DNA of 64,000 bases, taken from NCBI RefSeq assembly GCF_001708185.1, contig NZ_MDDN01000010.1, positions 1 to 64,000 of the forward strand. The letters are read 5' to 3'. The notes below the pieces were generated by a model that saw only the letters and a list, made by a program, of their open reading frames with translations, was not told the DNA's origin and ran no database searches. This stretch comes from Lysinibacillus xylanilyticus (lineage in GTDB: Bacteria > Bacillota > Bacilli > Bacillales_A > Planococcaceae). Position numbers and translations under genes: made by a program. Positions 45,880 to 54,847 of the stretch are shown here, piece by piece. The first letter of the stretch is position 1; the number at the start of each line of letters is the position of its first letter.

Positions 45880-47025
45880 ATGACTATTCTTCTTGTAGAT
45901 GACAATCAGGTCAATCTATTTGTAATTGAAAAAGTATTAAAAAATGCAGGTTATGATAACTGTGTTTCTCTAACATCGGCTTATGATCTTTTTGATTATG
46001 TACAGCTAGATGCACCAAATCCAAAAGGAAATTCAGTGGATTTAATTTTATTAGATATTATGATGCCTGAAGTAGATGGTATAGAAGCCTGCAAACGGAT
46101 TAAGCAAAATGAACGATTAAAAGATATTCAAATTATCTTTGTCACAGCTCTAGAAGATAAAAACAAGCTCGCAGAAGCATTGGATATTGGTGGTGTAGAT
46201 TATATTACAAAGCCGATTAATAAAACCGAGCTTCTTGCTAGAATTCGAGTTGCTTTACGATTGAAGGCTGAATTAGATTGGCATACTCAACAAGAAAATA
46301 AAATACAATACGAACTAGATTTAGCAACACATGTACAAAGAAGCCTTTTGAGTGCCCCTATAAACGAGGATAATATTCAAATAGGCGTATCCTATCTTCC
46401 TTCCTCTAATTTAGCTGGGGATATGTATTATTGGCATAAAATAAACGATCATCGATACGCCATCATTTTGCTTGATATGATGGGGCATGGTATATCTGCA
46501 GCGCTTGTTTGTATGTTTATCTCCTCTGTCCTAAGAGAGGCTGTTAAACAATTGGTAGAGCCTGAATTAGTTATCAAAGAGTTAAACCGTTATATGACAC
46601 TTTTACAAAACGGAAAAGACGGAAATCTTTTTTATTTTACTGCGATTTATTTAGTGATAGATACACAACTAAAAACAGTTGAATATGTGAACGCTGGTCA
46701 TCCTTCTGGTTATGCTCTTGTTGACGAAAAGACACTCGTACCATTAAATCAAGGTAGCTGTGCAGTCGGCTTTTTCGATGAGATCGACGTTCAAAAGCAA
46801 TTCATTCAATACAATGAGGATATACAAATTATTTTATTTACAGATGGCGTGTTAGAGGCAATGGGCCCATGTGAAATAGAATCTGAGAAGCAATTGCAAA
46901 CGCTACTATCTACAAAATGGGATTACTCTCAACACCTGATTGACAACTTACTGCCTAAGGAGCAACAAGAAAATCAACCAGATGATATGTGTGTAGTAAT
47001 GATTCAAGCACATGCTAAAAACTAA
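45880..47025 (+). CDS. Response regulator with PP2C-type phosphatase domain
   Basis: A 381-aa protein. The receiver domain (residues 1-125) has the acidic pocket LLVDDNQ, the phospho-acceptor aspartate in DLILLDIMMPEVDG and the switch lysine in DYITKPINK. A linker helix leads to a SpoIIE/RsbU-type PP2C serine phosphatase (about 170-378; AGDMYYWHKI, LLDMMGHGISAALV, LFTDGVLEA, DDMCVVMI). It probably dephosphorylates an anti-sigma-antagonist of STAS type under control of a histidine kinase. The converging hybrid kinase at 47206 is a natural partner candidate; this is inference. Confidence 0.88.
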   Translation: MTILLVDDNQVNLFVIEKVLKNAGYDNCVSLTSAYDLFDYVQLDAPNPKGNSVDLILLDIMMPEVDGIEACKRIKQNERLKDIQIIFVTALEDKNKLAEALDIGGVDYITKPINKTELLARIRVALRLKAELDWHTQQENKIQYELDLATHVQRSLLSAPINEDNIQIGVSYLPSSNLAGDMYYWHKINDHRYAIILLDMMGHGISAALVCMFISSVLREAVKQLVEPELVIKELNRYMTLLQNGKDGNLFYFTAIYLVIDTQLKTVEYVNAGHPSGYALVDEKTLVPLNQGSCAVGFFDEIDVQKQFIQYNEDIQIILFTDGVLEAMGPCEIESEKQLQTLLSTKWDYSQHLIDNLLPKEQQENQPDDMCVVMIQAHAKN

Positions 47026-47033
47026 ATAAAATA

Positions 47034-47081
47034 GGGCTGTCGCCTAAGTTGCTACTTGTGAAGAAACTTAGACGACAGCCC
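47034..47081. terminator. Terminator after the phosphatase gene
   Basis: GGGCTGTCGCCTAAGTT pairs with AACTTAGACGACAGCCC (one mismatch) around a 14-nt loop. Confidence 0.78.
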
Positions 47082-47205
47082 CCATCTTATTGTACCTTTT
47101 GATAAATTCTTTCATTACCTACGATTTCTTTATATTTTGAAATAATATTTTTGAATCGTCGTTTCTCCTTATCCAAAGGCTGAAATTGATTCATACTTAT
47201 AAACT

Positions 47206-49929
47206 TCATTTAGCAATTAGCCATACTTTTAGAACGGATACTAATTGATCTAAATTAAATGGCTTACTTATATAATCTGAAGCACCAGCTTCCAATGATT
47301 TATCTCGATCACTTTCCATAGCCTTTGCCGTTAAAGCAATAATCGGTAAATCCGTAAGCTTCATTTGTTTTCGTATAATCGACATTGTTTCATAGCCATC
47401 CATATTCGGCATCATTATATCCATAAGAATAAGATCTATTTTATGATTGGCTCGCATAATAGCTAAACACTCTAAGCCATCTTTTGCAACGAAGATATGC
47501 ATGCCTCGTTTTTCAAGTGCCGTTTTTAACGCATATATATTACGATCATCGTCGTCTACAAGTAAAATATTTTTCCCTTGAAAAACTTCCACCTCACGCT
47601 GAGAGACTTCCTGAATTTCTGGTAGCTGTTGTTCTTTTACCTCTCCTGAATCAAATATTTCATTAGTAGCCGCTACCTTATACATCCCCGGTTCAAGGTA
47701 CCTCTTCTCTTCGAGTCCATTCGGTAAGCTTGGAATTGTCAGCGTAAAGTTACTACCTTGTCCCTCTTCACTTTGTAAGGAAACCCAACCGCCAAGTAAT
47801 TTAGCAAACTCTTTACATATGGATAATCCAAGACCTGTACCACCATATTTACGTACAGTTGCTCCATCAGCCTGTTGGAACGATTCAAAAATGAGCTGAT
47901 GCTTGTCCCTTGGAATCCCTATACCTGTATCCGAAACTTTGATTTCTAACCAGTCCGTACTAATATCCTGCATATTATTTGTTAACTGTTCTAAATCAAG
48001 CTGCTTGATATTTAAATTAACTGAGCCCTGTTCTGTAAATTTAAAGGCATTTGATAATAAATTTTTCACAATTTGCTGGAATCTTTTTTCGTCCGTATAG
48101 AAAACATCCATTACATTTTCGGCTTTCGAAATATGGAATTGTAGATTTTTTTTCATTGCTACAGGCACAAAGGTTTGCTCGATTTGTACAGGAACCTCAC
48201 TCATATTCACTTCACCAAAAATAATATCCAGCTTGCCTGCCTCCACTTTCGATAAATCTAAAATTTCATTGATTAACCCGAGCAGATCTTCACCAGAAGA
48301 ATAGATAACCTTTGCAAATTCAGCTTCCTCTTCTGTTATATGATTTTGACTATTTTCAGCTAACATTTCAGATAAAATTAATATGCTATTCAGTGGTGTT
48401 CGCAATTCATGTGACATATTAGCTAAAAACTCGGATTTATACTTTGAATTTAGTAACAGTTGTTCCGCACTTTCCTCTAATTCCTTTTTAGCCTTTTCTA
48501 GTTCTCTCGACTTTGACTCGGCCTCTTTTGTTCTTTCTTCCAGTTGTTCATTCATCATTGTCAGTTCATCTGTTCGCATTTGCAATTCTTCAGATTGTAC
48601 CTGTAATTCTTCTGCCATCGTTGTTGATTCATTTAATAAACGTACAATTTCCACGCGTCCTAAAACACTATTAATGGTTAACCCAAATGTTCCGATAACT
48701 TGCTTCACTAATTCTTGCTGCAGCTCACTATAGCCAGTCATTGTGGCTAATTCAACGACAGCTATTACGTCATTCTCAAATATAATAGGGACGATAAAGA
48801 TACCTTTTGGCGGTACTTTCCCTAAGCCAGTGCCTATTAAACGAAAGTCTTCAGGAATATCGTTATATATTAAAACTCTTTTTTCTAAAGCACATTGTCC
48901 AATTACGCCTTGTCCCAATTTAAAGCTTTCGCTTCCAATGCTATCACTATCATCCGCAAAAGTAGCTTTTTTCACAAACCGTATATTATTATCAATAGAT
49001 TCACGAATATAAAATGCGCCAAGGGAAGACTGCGTTTTTTGTGCTATTTCTGAAAGGAAGGTTTCAGCTAATTTAGTAATGGCAGAAATGCCTTGATATT
49101 TTGTGACAATTTCTGCAATATTCAACTGTAGCCATTCTCTTCTCTCAAGCGCATCCAACAACTCATTTGTAGCACCTGCAAGAGCATTGATTTCATCATT
49201 TGTTTTAACATGAATTCTTCCTTTTTGACTGCTCTTGGAAGCAGCAATTTCTCTTATTGTTCGTGTAACCTCTGTTAACGTTTTTACGATTGAACGAGAA
49301 ATACTACTTGCAATGGTAATCGCAACAACCGAAATAAATACTAGTATGCCAAGCAGTGTAAGTGTTACAATACTATCCCTCTTGTCCAAATCATTTACTT
49401 TGGCTTGCATAGTTGCAACCACCGCTGAACGGAGTGATTCAAACTGATTTCGTACTGTTTCCAGTTCTTTACGCACTACATCTACTTCATAGATTTCCCA
49501 TAACGCTTCTGCATTGTTTTCTTTTTTAAATTTAATGGCTGGTTCCCCTGATGTTGTAATCCAATTCTCAATCGTCGCCTTTATCTCATTTAACTTCTGT
49601 TGTTCTGTTGGTTTATTTTCTAAAAGCTGATAAAGTTCATTAAAATCGGATCTCCACTTTTCATCAGCTTCGTAATAGGGCTCTAAATAGCTTACTTCAC
49701 CTGTAATAACAAAGCCCCTCTGGCTCGATTCCATATCTAAAATGTATTTTTCAATGCGATTGGTTAGAGCATGTATATTTGAATTATTCTTTATAATATA
49801 ATTTCTTTCTTTTTGTAGAGAGGTAATTTGATTATTTAAGATGATCACTGATGCAAGTAAACAAAGTATGATAACAATATAGCCTAACGTAATTTTGGTT
49901 CGTATACCTAGCTTTAATTTTTTTAACAT
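47206..49929 (-). CDS. Hybrid sensor histidine kinase (CHASE3-HAMP-GAF-HisKA-HATPase-REC)
   Basis: A 907-aa membrane sensor. TM1 is at residues 10-30, a CHASE3-like extracellular domain follows to about 175 (SSQRGFVITGEVSYLEPYYEA is characteristic), then TM2, HAMP, a GAF domain (about 275-415) and a long glutamate-rich coiled coil. HisKA has the phospho-histidine in FLANMSHELRTPLN. HATPase has GTGLGLSICKEFAKLLGG. The C-terminal receiver has DLILMDIMMPNMDG. I chose the ATG at 49929, after AGGTAGGAAAACAA; the in-frame GTG further upstream precedes that site. The output may pass to the receiver-phosphatase at 45880. Confidence 0.9.
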   Translation of the reverse strand: MLKKLKLGIRTKITLGYIVIILCLLASVIILNNQITSLQKERNYIIKNNSNIHALTNRIEKYILDMESSQRGFVITGEVSYLEPYYEADEKWRSDFNELYQLLENKPTEQQKLNEIKATIENWITTSGEPAIKFKKENNAEALWEIYEVDVVRKELETVRNQFESLRSAVVATMQAKVNDLDKRDSIVTLTLLGILVFISVVAITIASSISRSIVKTLTEVTRTIREIAASKSSQKGRIHVKTNDEINALAGATNELLDALERREWLQLNIAEIVTKYQGISAITKLAETFLSEIAQKTQSSLGAFYIRESIDNNIRFVKKATFADDSDSIGSESFKLGQGVIGQCALEKRVLIYNDIPEDFRLIGTGLGKVPPKGIFIVPIIFENDVIAVVELATMTGYSELQQELVKQVIGTFGLTINSVLGRVEIVRLLNESTTMAEELQVQSEELQMRTDELTMMNEQLEERTKEAESKSRELEKAKKELEESAEQLLLNSKYKSEFLANMSHELRTPLNSILILSEMLAENSQNHITEEEAEFAKVIYSSGEDLLGLINEILDLSKVEAGKLDIIFGEVNMSEVPVQIEQTFVPVAMKKNLQFHISKAENVMDVFYTDEKRFQQIVKNLLSNAFKFTEQGSVNLNIKQLDLEQLTNNMQDISTDWLEIKVSDTGIGIPRDKHQLIFESFQQADGATVRKYGGTGLGLSICKEFAKLLGGWVSLQSEEGQGSNFTLTIPSLPNGLEEKRYLEPGMYKVAATNEIFDSGEVKEQQLPEIQEVSQREVEVFQGKNILLVDDDDRNIYALKTALEKRGMHIFVAKDGLECLAIMRANHKIDLILMDIMMPNMDGYETMSIIRKQMKLTDLPIIALTAKAMESDRDKSLEAGASDYISKPFNLDQLVSVLKVWLIAK

Positions 49930-50271
49930 TTGTTTTCCTACCTTCACCTATCATACAAATCTAATTCCAGTATAATTGTACATCAAAAAATAACAAAGTT
50001 TCTTTCTCTTAGGTTGAGATAATAATCTCTTTTCGAGAAATATTTAACGCTCATCACCATAACGTGTGGTTGGTTTCCGTTCCGACTGGGCGCTTTCCTA
50101 TGGGCACCCAGTCGGAACGGGGATCAACTTATATAAATGACATTCGTTTATGTCATGCACAACTTTGGGTGATGATCCATTAAAAGTTAATAATTCTCTT
50201 ATTTTCTTCATATACATTTTATATTGAACTATTTTGCCGAGGTATAATTTGATAGTAAGGAGAGAAAAATT
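49930..50271. other. Intergenic region with element C
   Basis: About 340 bp between the divergent kinase and LysM-peptidase genes. It contains the 125-bp inverted-repeat element at 50051-50175 and a TATAAT (50243-50248) upstream of the peptidase. No -35 box at proper spacing is clear; a sporulation-sigma promoter is possible. No gene. Confidence 0.6.
50051..50175 (+). mobile_element. Element C, 125-bp inverted-repeat element
   Basis: The outer ends are a perfect TCATCACC and GGTGATGA. Inside, GGTTGGTTTCCGTTCCGACT...GGGCGC and its near-complement GCACCCAGTCGGAACGGGG form a 17-bp stem with one mismatch around TTTCCTATGG. The right part (ATCAACTTATATAAATGACA to TGTCATGCACAACTTTGGGTGATGA, in two pieces) is the conserved tail. 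It has no coding capacity. No target duplication is visible. Confidence 0.75.
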
Positions 50272-51462
50272 GTGGACATTTTTGTAAGACCCGGGGATTC
50301 TCTTTGGCATTTCAGTGAAGTGTTTAAAATGCCTCTTCAACTAATTATTGATTCCAACCGAAATATTAATCCTCAATTTCTAAGGGTCGGTCAACGCATT
50401 CGAATCCCAGGTTTTGTTACGGACAATTATCAAATAAAGCAAGGAGATACGTTTTGGCAGATAGCCCAAAGCAGAAATCTCCCACTAGTAGCCATATTGC
50501 TGGTCAATCCTACCCTTAATCCAAATCACTTGCAAATTGGCCAAACCATTCGCATTCCCCAACGAATTACATGGAGGCTCGTCAATGGTAAGCAAAATTA
50601 TACATCCACCATTATGATGAACGAAATCAAAAAACTACTCGTTGCTTATCCATTTCTACAAAGCTCTGCAGTCGGGCATTCTGTTTTAAAACATGAGATT
50701 CCAGAGCTTCTAATCGGGAACGGAACGAAGCGTGTTCATTATAACGGCTCCTTTCATGCGAATGAATGGATTACAACTCCGATCATTTTAACTTTTTTAA
50801 ATGACTACCTACTCGCTCTCACCAATCAAAGCACAATTCGAGGTCTTTCTACATTCCCACTTTACCAGCAAACAACCCTTTCCATAGTTCCGATGGTCAA
50901 TCCCGATGGTGTCGACTTAGTGATACAAGGCCCACCTAATGACGAAGCATTAAGAGATCAACTTATTAGTTGGAACAATGGTAGCACCAATTTCTCTAAT
51001 TGGAAGGCAAATATACATGGCGTCGATTTGAACGACCAGTTCCCTGCAAAATGGGAGCTAGAGAACGCACGCAATCCAAAAACACCTGGGCCAAGAGATT
51101 ATGGTGGAGAACGACCTTTGTCCGAGCCAGAGACCATTGCTATGGCTGATTTGACAAAAAAGCGCGATTTTGCAAGAGTTCTTGCATTTCATACACAAGG
51201 AAGAGTGATTTATTGGGGCTTTGAAAATCTCGAACCACCCGAGTCAGAAATTCTTGTTAACGAGTTTAGTCGAGTCAGTGGCTATGAGCCGATCAATTCG
51301 GCAGGCAGTTATGCGGGCTATAAAGACTGGTTTATTCAAGATTGGCGTCGACCTGGCTTTACCGTTGAATTAGGTAGTGGTACAAATCCGCTTCCAATCA
51401 GCCAATTCGACAACATCTATGAAGAAGTATTAGGGATCTTTCTTGCAGCATTGTATATGTAA
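50272..51462 (+). CDS. Gamma-D-glutamyl-L-diamino-acid endopeptidase I (LysM, M14)
   Basis: A 396-aa zinc carboxypeptidase that cuts the gamma-D-Glu-diamino acid bond of peptidoglycan stem peptides. Two LysM repeats (about 2-46 and 52-96) bind glycan. The M14 domain has zinc ligands H162, E165 and H307 and the general base E366; these positions and the total length agree with endopeptidase I of B. sphaericus as I remember it. No signal peptide is present. The start is GTG at 50272, seven bases after AAGGAGAG. In that species the enzyme acts during sporulation. Confidence 0.92.
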   Translation: MDIFVRPGDSLWHFSEVFKMPLQLIIDSNRNINPQFLRVGQRIRIPGFVTDNYQIKQGDTFWQIAQSRNLPLVAILLVNPTLNPNHLQIGQTIRIPQRITWRLVNGKQNYTSTIMMNEIKKLLVAYPFLQSSAVGHSVLKHEIPELLIGNGTKRVHYNGSFHANEWITTPIILTFLNDYLLALTNQSTIRGLSTFPLYQQTTLSIVPMVNPDGVDLVIQGPPNDEALRDQLISWNNGSTNFSNWKANIHGVDLNDQFPAKWELENARNPKTPGPRDYGGERPLSEPETIAMADLTKKRDFARVLAFHTQGRVIYWGFENLEPPESEILVNEFSRVSGYEPINSAGSYAGYKDWFIQDWRRPGFTVELGSGTNPLPISQFDNIYEEVLGIFLAALYM

Positions 51463-51550
51463 TAAACATACTGACATTTCTATAGCTAACAATAAATCAT
51501 CAATCTCCTTTCACCGTTGAAGTGAAAGGGGATTTTTTTATTGCTCAAAA

Positions 51551-51606
51551 ATTACTTTGACAGGTAGAGTAATGTTTGCTAATATTACTCTGACAGATAG
51601 AGCAAT
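51551..51606 (+). promoter_or_regulatory. PadR promoter with tandem operators
   Basis: Two 23-bp near-identical sites (51551-51573 and 51584-51606) begin ATTACTYTGACAG and end AGAGYAAT; each is itself an inverted repeat ATTACTCT/AGAGTAAT. The -35 TTGACA (51557-51562) lies in the first and the -10 TAATAT (51580-51585) just overlaps the second, at 17-bp spacing. It is 20 bp upstream of the padR start, ideal for autorepression by PadR. Confidence 0.8.
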
Positions 51607-51625
51607 AAAAATAAGTAGGTGACTT

Positions 51626-51955
51626 ATGGTTCGAAGTGACATCATCCGCGGACACTTGGATTCCATTATTTTAAGGCTAATTTTAGAGAAAGATCGTTAT
51701 GGTTATGAAATTTCTCAGGAAATAAGTCTCCGCACAAATAATCGTTTTCAAATTAAAGAAGCAACATTGTACGCAGTTTTTCAGCGTCTAGAAAAAAAGG
51801 AAGTTATTGAAGCCTACTATGGCGATGTTTCACATGGAGGCAAAAGAAAGTATTACCGTATTACCCCTTTAGGTAAAGCTTATTTAAACGAGCTAGTAAA
51901 AGAGTGGTCGGAAGTAAAAGAAATTATCGACTTATTTATGGAGGGCTTAGAATGA
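51626..51955 (+). CDS. PadR-family transcriptional regulator
   Basis: A 109-aa PadR-type winged-helix regulator. GHLDSIILRLILEKDRYGYEI (in sense) and KEATLYAVFQRLEKKEVI are the diagnostic HTH/wing parts, followed by YYRITPLGKAYLNEL and a dimerisation helix. It heads an operon with a HAAS-domain protein (4-bp ATGA overlap) and a repeat membrane protein. Two operators overlap its promoter. The ATG at 51626 follows AGTAGGTGA. Confidence 0.9.
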   Translation: MVRSDIIRGHLDSIILRLILEKDRYGYEISQEISLRTNNRFQIKEATLYAVFQRLEKKEVIEAYYGDVSHGGKRKYYRITPLGKAYLNELVKEWSEVKEIIDLFMEGLE

Positions 51956-52359
51956 AAAGAATAAAAAACCATATTGATGAGCTTTTTAAAGATATTCCTC
52001 GTAACAAAGAAACAGAGATGGTGAAACAAGAAATCATTCAAAATCTTGAAGAAAAAGTATTTTATTTATTGGATCAAGGGAAAGAGCAAGAGGATGCCAT
52101 TAACAAAGCTATCGTAGAATTTGGAGATATGGAGGATTTGAAAAAGGAATTAGGCGTTAAAGAGCCCAAAAAGAAAAATATGGCCAAACTTAATTTAGAA
52201 TTTTCTATTTGGGGCAGTGGGTTAATTATTGCATTTTTTATTTTTATTAATCTTTACTATACACCACAGACAATTTGGGCGATTTACCCAATCTTCGCAA
52301 TATTATGGTGGCCACTCTCTATGTACTTCGTTTGGTCACGTAAGAAATGGAGTGAATAA
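51952..52359 (+). CDS. HAAS-domain protein with one WWPL membrane repeat
   Basis: A 135-aa protein. The cytoplasmic HAAS domain (residues 1-75; QEIIQNLEEKVFYLLDQGKEQ) is followed by two membrane segments ending IWAIYPIFAILWWPLSMYF. The start ATG at 51952 overlaps the padR stop, which fixes the start over an upstream in-frame one. HAAS proteins are thought to bind PadR-type regulators and make them respond to membrane signals. The same C-terminal repeat is found four times in the next protein. Confidence 0.82.
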   Translation: MKRIKNHIDELFKDIPRNKETEMVKQEIIQNLEEKVFYLLDQGKEQEDAINKAIVEFGDMEDLKKELGVKEPKKKNMAKLNLEFSIWGSGLIIAFFIFINLYYTPQTIWAIYPIFAILWWPLSMYFVWSRKKWSE

Positions 52360-52362
52360 AAC

Positions 52363-53022
52363 ATGAGGAACCTTATTAGCTTTTCGATTGCTGGTAGTTT
52401 GATGACTATAATATTTTTAGGCATCGTTAATTATACAACCTCACCTCAAAAAATTTGGTTTATATACCCTTGTTTACTGCTTTTGCTATGGCCAATTACT
52501 TTATATTTCATGTCTAAAAAAATGTATAAACAATATTCTCTTATTTGTAGTGCTATGATTATCGCATTTCTTATCATTGAAAATTATTTATATTCACCCG
52601 ATTATTTATGGTTTATTTATGCGGTTTATCCAATCATCTGGTGGCCACTCCTTATGTACTTAGAAGAAAAAGCAAAAACCTTAAAAATTGCGCTAATAGG
52701 CTGCGCAACTACCATCATTTATTATTCCTTATTAAATATTATTTTGTCTCATCCATATCCTTGGGCGATCTATCCAGCATTTTTAGTAATATGGTGGCCC
52801 TTAGCTTTGTACCATGCACAAAGAAAAACATTTGTAGCATTTTCCGTTACCTCTACAATTCTTATCAGTATCTTTTTTATTACCGTAAATGTTGTCTCTT
52901 CACCAGGAGTAATATGGGCTATCTACCCAATTTTCGTCGTCCTATGGTGGCCTCTAAGCATGTACTTTTATGTTTATAAAAGAAAAATGTACAATTCAAC
53001 AACTCTACCTAAACGGATCTAA
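52363..53022 (+). CDS. Membrane protein of four WWPL repeats
   Basis: A 219-aa protein made of four repeats of about 50 residues. Each has two membrane segments and ends in the pattern W-x-IY-x-x-x-x-x-x-WWPL-x-x-Y (W-P in repeat 1). The fourth repeat is most like that of the preceding HAAS protein. I do not know a named family with this count. It lies 3 bp behind the HAAS gene. It could be a membrane target protected or sensed by the PadR/HAAS module. Confidence 0.72.
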   Translation: MRNLISFSIAGSLMTIIFLGIVNYTTSPQKIWFIYPCLLLLLWPITLYFMSKKMYKQYSLICSAMIIAFLIIENYLYSPDYLWFIYAVYPIIWWPLLMYLEEKAKTLKIALIGCATTIIYYSLLNIILSHPYPWAIYPAFLVIWWPLALYHAQRKTFVAFSVTSTILISIFFITVNVVSSPGVIWAIYPIFVVLWWPLSMYFYVYKRKMYNSTTLPKRI

Positions 53023-53060
53023 ATTTTTGTTTTAATTCACATTTAGCAGAAAGGGGATAT

Positions 53061-54092
53061 ATGAAAAATATAAGGAAGTTTTTAATCTATTTTGGAATAA
53101 TAACTATTATATTACTAATTATAGCAATCATCTTTCCTACATGGACTTCGCATATAAAAGGTGATAACAGTATAAGTTCATTAGAACAAGTGAATATAAA
53201 CGGTAGCGGTCATGAAATAATGATACGTGGCAAAGATAAGAATAATCCGGTCATTATTTTTGTACATGGCGGACCAGGATGTTCAGAAATACCGTATGCC
53301 AGTAAGTATCAAGACTTATTGGAAAACAATTTTACGGTTGTAAATTACGATCAAAGAGCAAGTGGAAAATCATATCATTTTTTCGAGGACTATTCTAATC
53401 TTTCATCAGACTTACTGGTAGACGATCTATTAGCTTTGACGGATTATATATCAGAACACCTCGGCAAAGAAAAGGTCATACTAATTGGTCATTCTTATGG
53501 TACTTATCTTGCAACACAGGCTGCCTACAAAGCCCCTGAAAAATATGAAGCATACATTGGAATTGGCCAGATGAGTGATATTGTGGAAAGCGAGATTGAT
53601 AGTTTGAACTTCGTTATTCATCAGGCTCAAAATGCTGGCAATACAGAGGACGTTTTATATTTGCAAGGGTTAACTGAACAAATTAAAAATGGTGATGCGT
53701 TTACTCCACGTAACTATATTGCGAAATACGGTGGGGCCTCAAGACTTATTGAAAATCCTGACGGTCATAACATTGGTATGTTATTTAGTAGTGAGTACAA
53801 CTTATTAGATGTAATCCGTTATAACTATGGGGTATCTTACTCGCAAGAGGCTTTACTTCAGGAAGTAATAAAAACACCATTACCCACTATAGTAAAAAAA
53901 CTTGAATTACCAAGCTATTTTGTTATGGGGAAATATGATTATCAAACTTCATCTAATGCAGCGAAAAATTACTTTGATATGATTGAAGCCAATAAGAAAG
54001 AATTTATTGCCTTTGAGGAATCAGCTCATTATCCGCAATTTGAAGAGAAAGAAAAATTTTATAAATGGATGTGCGATACTTTTATAAAATAA
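53061..54092 (+). CDS. Alpha/beta hydrolase (proline iminopeptidase-like)
   Basis: A 343-aa alpha/beta hydrolase with an N-terminal membrane anchor (about residues 7-25). The oxyanion motif is HGGPGCSE, the nucleophile elbow is GHSYGTYLA, and the histidine is in EESAHYPQFEE near the C-terminus; a DxRASGKS segment (YDQRASGKSYHF) matches proline-iminopeptidase-like enzymes. AAGGGGATA precedes the ATG. It may share the PadR transcript, 38 bp after the repeat protein. The substrate is unknown. Confidence 0.82.
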   Translation: MKNIRKFLIYFGIITIILLIIAIIFPTWTSHIKGDNSISSLEQVNINGSGHEIMIRGKDKNNPVIIFVHGGPGCSEIPYASKYQDLLENNFTVVNYDQRASGKSYHFFEDYSNLSSDLLVDDLLALTDYISEHLGKEKVILIGHSYGTYLATQAAYKAPEKYEAYIGIGQMSDIVESEIDSLNFVIHQAQNAGNTEDVLYLQGLTEQIKNGDAFTPRNYIAKYGGASRLIENPDGHNIGMLFSSEYNLLDVIRYNYGVSYSQEALLQEVIKTPLPTIVKKLELPSYFVMGKYDYQTSSNAAKNYFDMIEANKKEFIAFEESAHYPQFEEKEKFYKWMCDTFIK

Positions 54093-54159
54093 CAGGTGTG
54101 TTGATTAACCATTTCTATCCACCCTAATTAAATTAGAAGGCTCTGATTTCCGCTGCGGG
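54090..54159 (+). repeat. Dispersed repeat, second family (copy 2)
   Basis: TAACAGGTGTGTTGATTA (54090-54107) repeats the sequence at 41327-41344 with one change. TATCCACCCTAATTAAATTA and on to GCTGCGGG (54116-54159) is similar to the reverse complement of 41541-41583. Both copies sit in intergenic DNA and have no coding capacity. Confidence 0.6.
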
Positions 54160-54220
54160 CGAGCGTCGGGCCGCTTTCCGACATCTCAGTAGTAGCCCCA
54201 ATTATATATTTGCTATATAA

Positions 54221-54233
54221 TTTAATTATTAAA
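54221..54233 (+). promoter_or_regulatory. Candidate MarR operator upstream of marR
   Basis: TTTAAT-T-ATTAAA is a short inverted repeat 22 bp before the ATG. The half-site TTTAAT(T) recurs in the longer palindrome at 54783-54827. Confidence 0.4.
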
Positions 54234-54254
54234 TATTTTAACAGGTGAGATTAT

Positions 54255-54668
54255 ATGTCAGAAAACAATCAATTACGTAACGTGGAAATCATTATGAGAG
54301 AGATGCTTGAAATACAGCAAACATCGAAAATGTTCGTCAATCTTCTCTCTGAAGGAGAGTCACTATCTCAAAACCAGCTTATCCTCCTTCTCCAACTAAA
54401 AATTAATGATGGAATGAAAGCAACTGAAATTGCTGACTTCTTTAGTGTAACACCTGGAGCAGTTACATCCATGTGCGATAAGCTAGAAAAATTAGATTTA
54501 GTACAACGGATTAGAGAAAGCGAAGATCGCCGAGTAGTCAAAATGGCTTTAACGAATAATGGCGCACTTAAGGTTCAAGAAATATTTTTGAAATTCCCAC
54601 AGGAAAAGCTTGAAGATATGGCAAGAGTACTAAGTGAAGTTAATCAGTTAATGAAAAAAATTTTTTAG
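54255..54668 (+). CDS. MarR-family transcriptional regulator
   Basis: A 137-aa winged-HTH regulator. The recognition part is ATEIADFFSVTPGAVTSMCDKLEKLDLV and the wing is RIRESEDRRVVKMALT (in sense). AACAGGTGAG precedes the ATG. It probably controls itself and the two genes downstream (54848 and 55504), whose promoter carries a 14-bp inverted repeat. The ligand is unknown. Confidence 0.88.
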   Translation: MSENNQLRNVEIIMREMLEIQQTSKMFVNLLSEGESLSQNQLILLLQLKINDGMKATEIADFFSVTPGAVTSMCDKLEKLDLVQRIRESEDRRVVKMALTNNGALKVQEIFLKFPQEKLEDMARVLSEVNQLMKKIF

Positions 54669-54758
54669 GATTTCATACAATTGAAATCCCTTTTTTATTG
54701 CCCAGAAAATACATAAAAAGCATATTTTCAGGATAGATATTCGGTAAATTTTTAGTTC

Positions 54759-54827
54759 TTGACAAAACAAAGTAACATATACTTTAATTAATATATGTTT
54801 TAATGATTGAAATATATATTAATTAAA
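54759..54827 (+). promoter_or_regulatory. Promoter and inverted repeat of the bactofilin-like operon
   Basis: TTGACA (54759-54764) with TTTAAT (54783-54788) at 18 bp. A perfect 14-bp inverted repeat TTTAATTAATATAT...ATATATTAATTAAA (54783-54796 and 54814-54827) overlaps the -10 box. A MarR dimer, or two, is the natural binder. Confidence 0.65.
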
Positions 54828-54847
54828 TTAACATGAGGTGATTATTC

